A stretch of DNA of 64,000 nt from assembly GCF_029688865.1 (NCBI RefSeq), contig NZ_JARUKV010000007.1, positions 115,124 to 179,123 on the forward strand, in the 5' to 3' direction. The notes under the pieces were generated by a model, which did not search any database, was not told the origin of the DNA, and saw only the letters and a list, made by a program, of their open reading frames with translations. The position numbers and the translations under genes are program-made. Positions 63,581 to 64,000 of the stretch are shown piece by piece (within the stretch, counting starts at the first letter, position 1; every line of letters begins with the position of its first letter). The stretch is from Natronococcus sp. A-GB7. GTDB taxonomy: Archaea; Halobacteriota; Halobacteria; Halobacteriales; Natrialbaceae.

Positions 63581-64000
63581 TCACTCCTGTGCAGCGATCA
63601 CGTCGAACTGAACGTCGGCACTACCGGGAAGTGAGCAAACACCGACCATCGTTCGAGGTGGGTATTGACCTTCGAATTGGTTCTGATAGACGCGGTCGAC
63701 GGCGTCTTTTTCCGCAGCAGGCGTCATCTGTACTTCGAACTTCATGATGGCATCCCGATCCATACGACGCTCCGACAGCAGAGATTCGAGCCTCTCAAAA
63801 CATCGTTTCGTCTGCTCTTCGGTTGAGAGATCATTCAATACCTCTCCATCCCTTTCGGGGAGAATTCCTTCGAGGAAAACGAGGTCCGAACTGCCGACTC
63901 GGCTCCCCATTGCACCCCTGTGCTTGAGTCCCTCGCGCTGCCGCTTGCTTTCGCTGCTGAAATGTGTTCGGTCTCCGAGCGTCGACGAATCGGAATTTTC
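63581..64000 (-). CDS. RidA family protein, 5' end outside the window
   Basis: A RidA/YjgF-like protein. The reading frame stays open past the ATG at 63910 up to the window end, and the extra 30 residues (TLGDRTHFSSESKRQREG among them) look like protein, so the true start probably lies beyond 64000. Seen in the frame: SSDLVFLEGILPERDGEV, CFERLESLLSERRM, MKFEVQMTPAAEKDAV, and PPRTMVGVCSLPGSADVQFD with the family arginine. Less similar to classical RidA than the copy at 4290. Part of the lower-GC segment with acr3. Confidence 0.8.
   Translation of the reverse strand, partial: ENSDSSTLGDRTHFSSESKRQREGLKHRGAMGSRVGSSDLVFLEGILPERDGEVLNDLSTEEQTKRCFERLESLLSERRMDRDAIMKFEVQMTPAAEKDAVDRVYQNQFEGQYPPRTMVGVCSLPGSADVQFDVIAAQE

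Noticed and set aside
1..64000. tRNA, rRNA or CRISPR loci
   Set aside because: No tRNA cloverleaf, rRNA segment or regularly spaced direct repeats were seen on reading both strands; a covariance search could still find a divergent small RNA.

Overview
The window looks like chromosome of a halophilic archaeon (class Halobacteria; gene content and style fit the Natrialba/Haloterrigena/Natrinema side, but the genus cannot be fixed from sequence alone). The DNA is GC-rich, the proteins are strongly acidic, and most genes have a TATA-like box 25-35 bases before the start codon and no leader. Archaeal markers include CDP-archaeol synthase, GGGP synthase, AglB, pelota, ribosomal protein L37e with an Lsm protein, the HTH-riboflavin kinase RbkR and TYW1. 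No tRNA, rRNA, CRISPR array or intact transposase gene is visible.

Layout. 1-6.1 kb: BCCT osmolyte carrier, M20 amidohydrolase, RidA and class III aminotransferase, possibly a catabolic set for an acylated amino acid or osmolyte. 6.3-9.7 kb: carS divergent from proline dehydrogenase, a DUF502 membrane protein, a lipoprotein, a hexapeptide acyltransferase. 9.7-10.5 kb: toxin-antitoxin-like pair with a palindromic operator over its promoter. 10.7-15.7 kb: ilvE, a CopC-CopD fusion with a beta-propeller lipoprotein, and a two-winged-helix regulator. 15.9-19.7 kb: rbkR-ribB, TYW1, small membrane proteins, a CMD protein. 19.8-22.5 kb: ABC exporter. 22.5-25.1 kb: a lower-GC insert with a DmdA-like demethylase, flanked by a tandem repeat upstream and a structured repeat downstream. 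25.1-36 kb: phosphoglycolate phosphatase and the glycerol locus (two paralogous glpK-linked membrane proteins, glpK, divergent glpABC), with a universal stress protein and a chimeric pseudogene between the paralogs. 36-38.1 kb: an Orc1/Cdc6-like protein with a degenerate Walker A, then a patch of decaying genes. 38.2-42.2 kb: aglB and an AglG-like glycosyltransferase. 42.4-51.3 kb: housekeeping genes (cold shock protein, Lsm, L37e, thrC, a five-PAS histidine kinase, GGGP synthase, pelota). 51.5-54.5 kb: nitrite/sulfite reductase and small hypotheticals. 54.5-61.6 kb: asparagine-synthase-like protein and a thiamine ABC importer with a thiamine-binding protein gene in opposite orientation inside it. 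61.6-64 kb: second copy of the structured repeat, then a lower-GC arsenic segment (Acr3, a frameshifted universal stress protein, RidA cut by the window end).

Most interesting points. (1) Two copies of an element (24562-24786 and 61593-61762) share a 5' block of about 90 bases and a 3' block of about 16 bases around a variable middle; their closing stems differ in sequence but still pair, which argues for a structured RNA or a hairpin-ended mobile element. Both copies sit at edges of low-GC inserts. (2) A 69-codon relic at 27026-27235 joins the N-terminus of phosphoglycolate phosphatase to the C-terminus of glycerol kinase. This is the scar expected if a glpK-facilitator-pgp unit was tandemly duplicated and then partly deleted.
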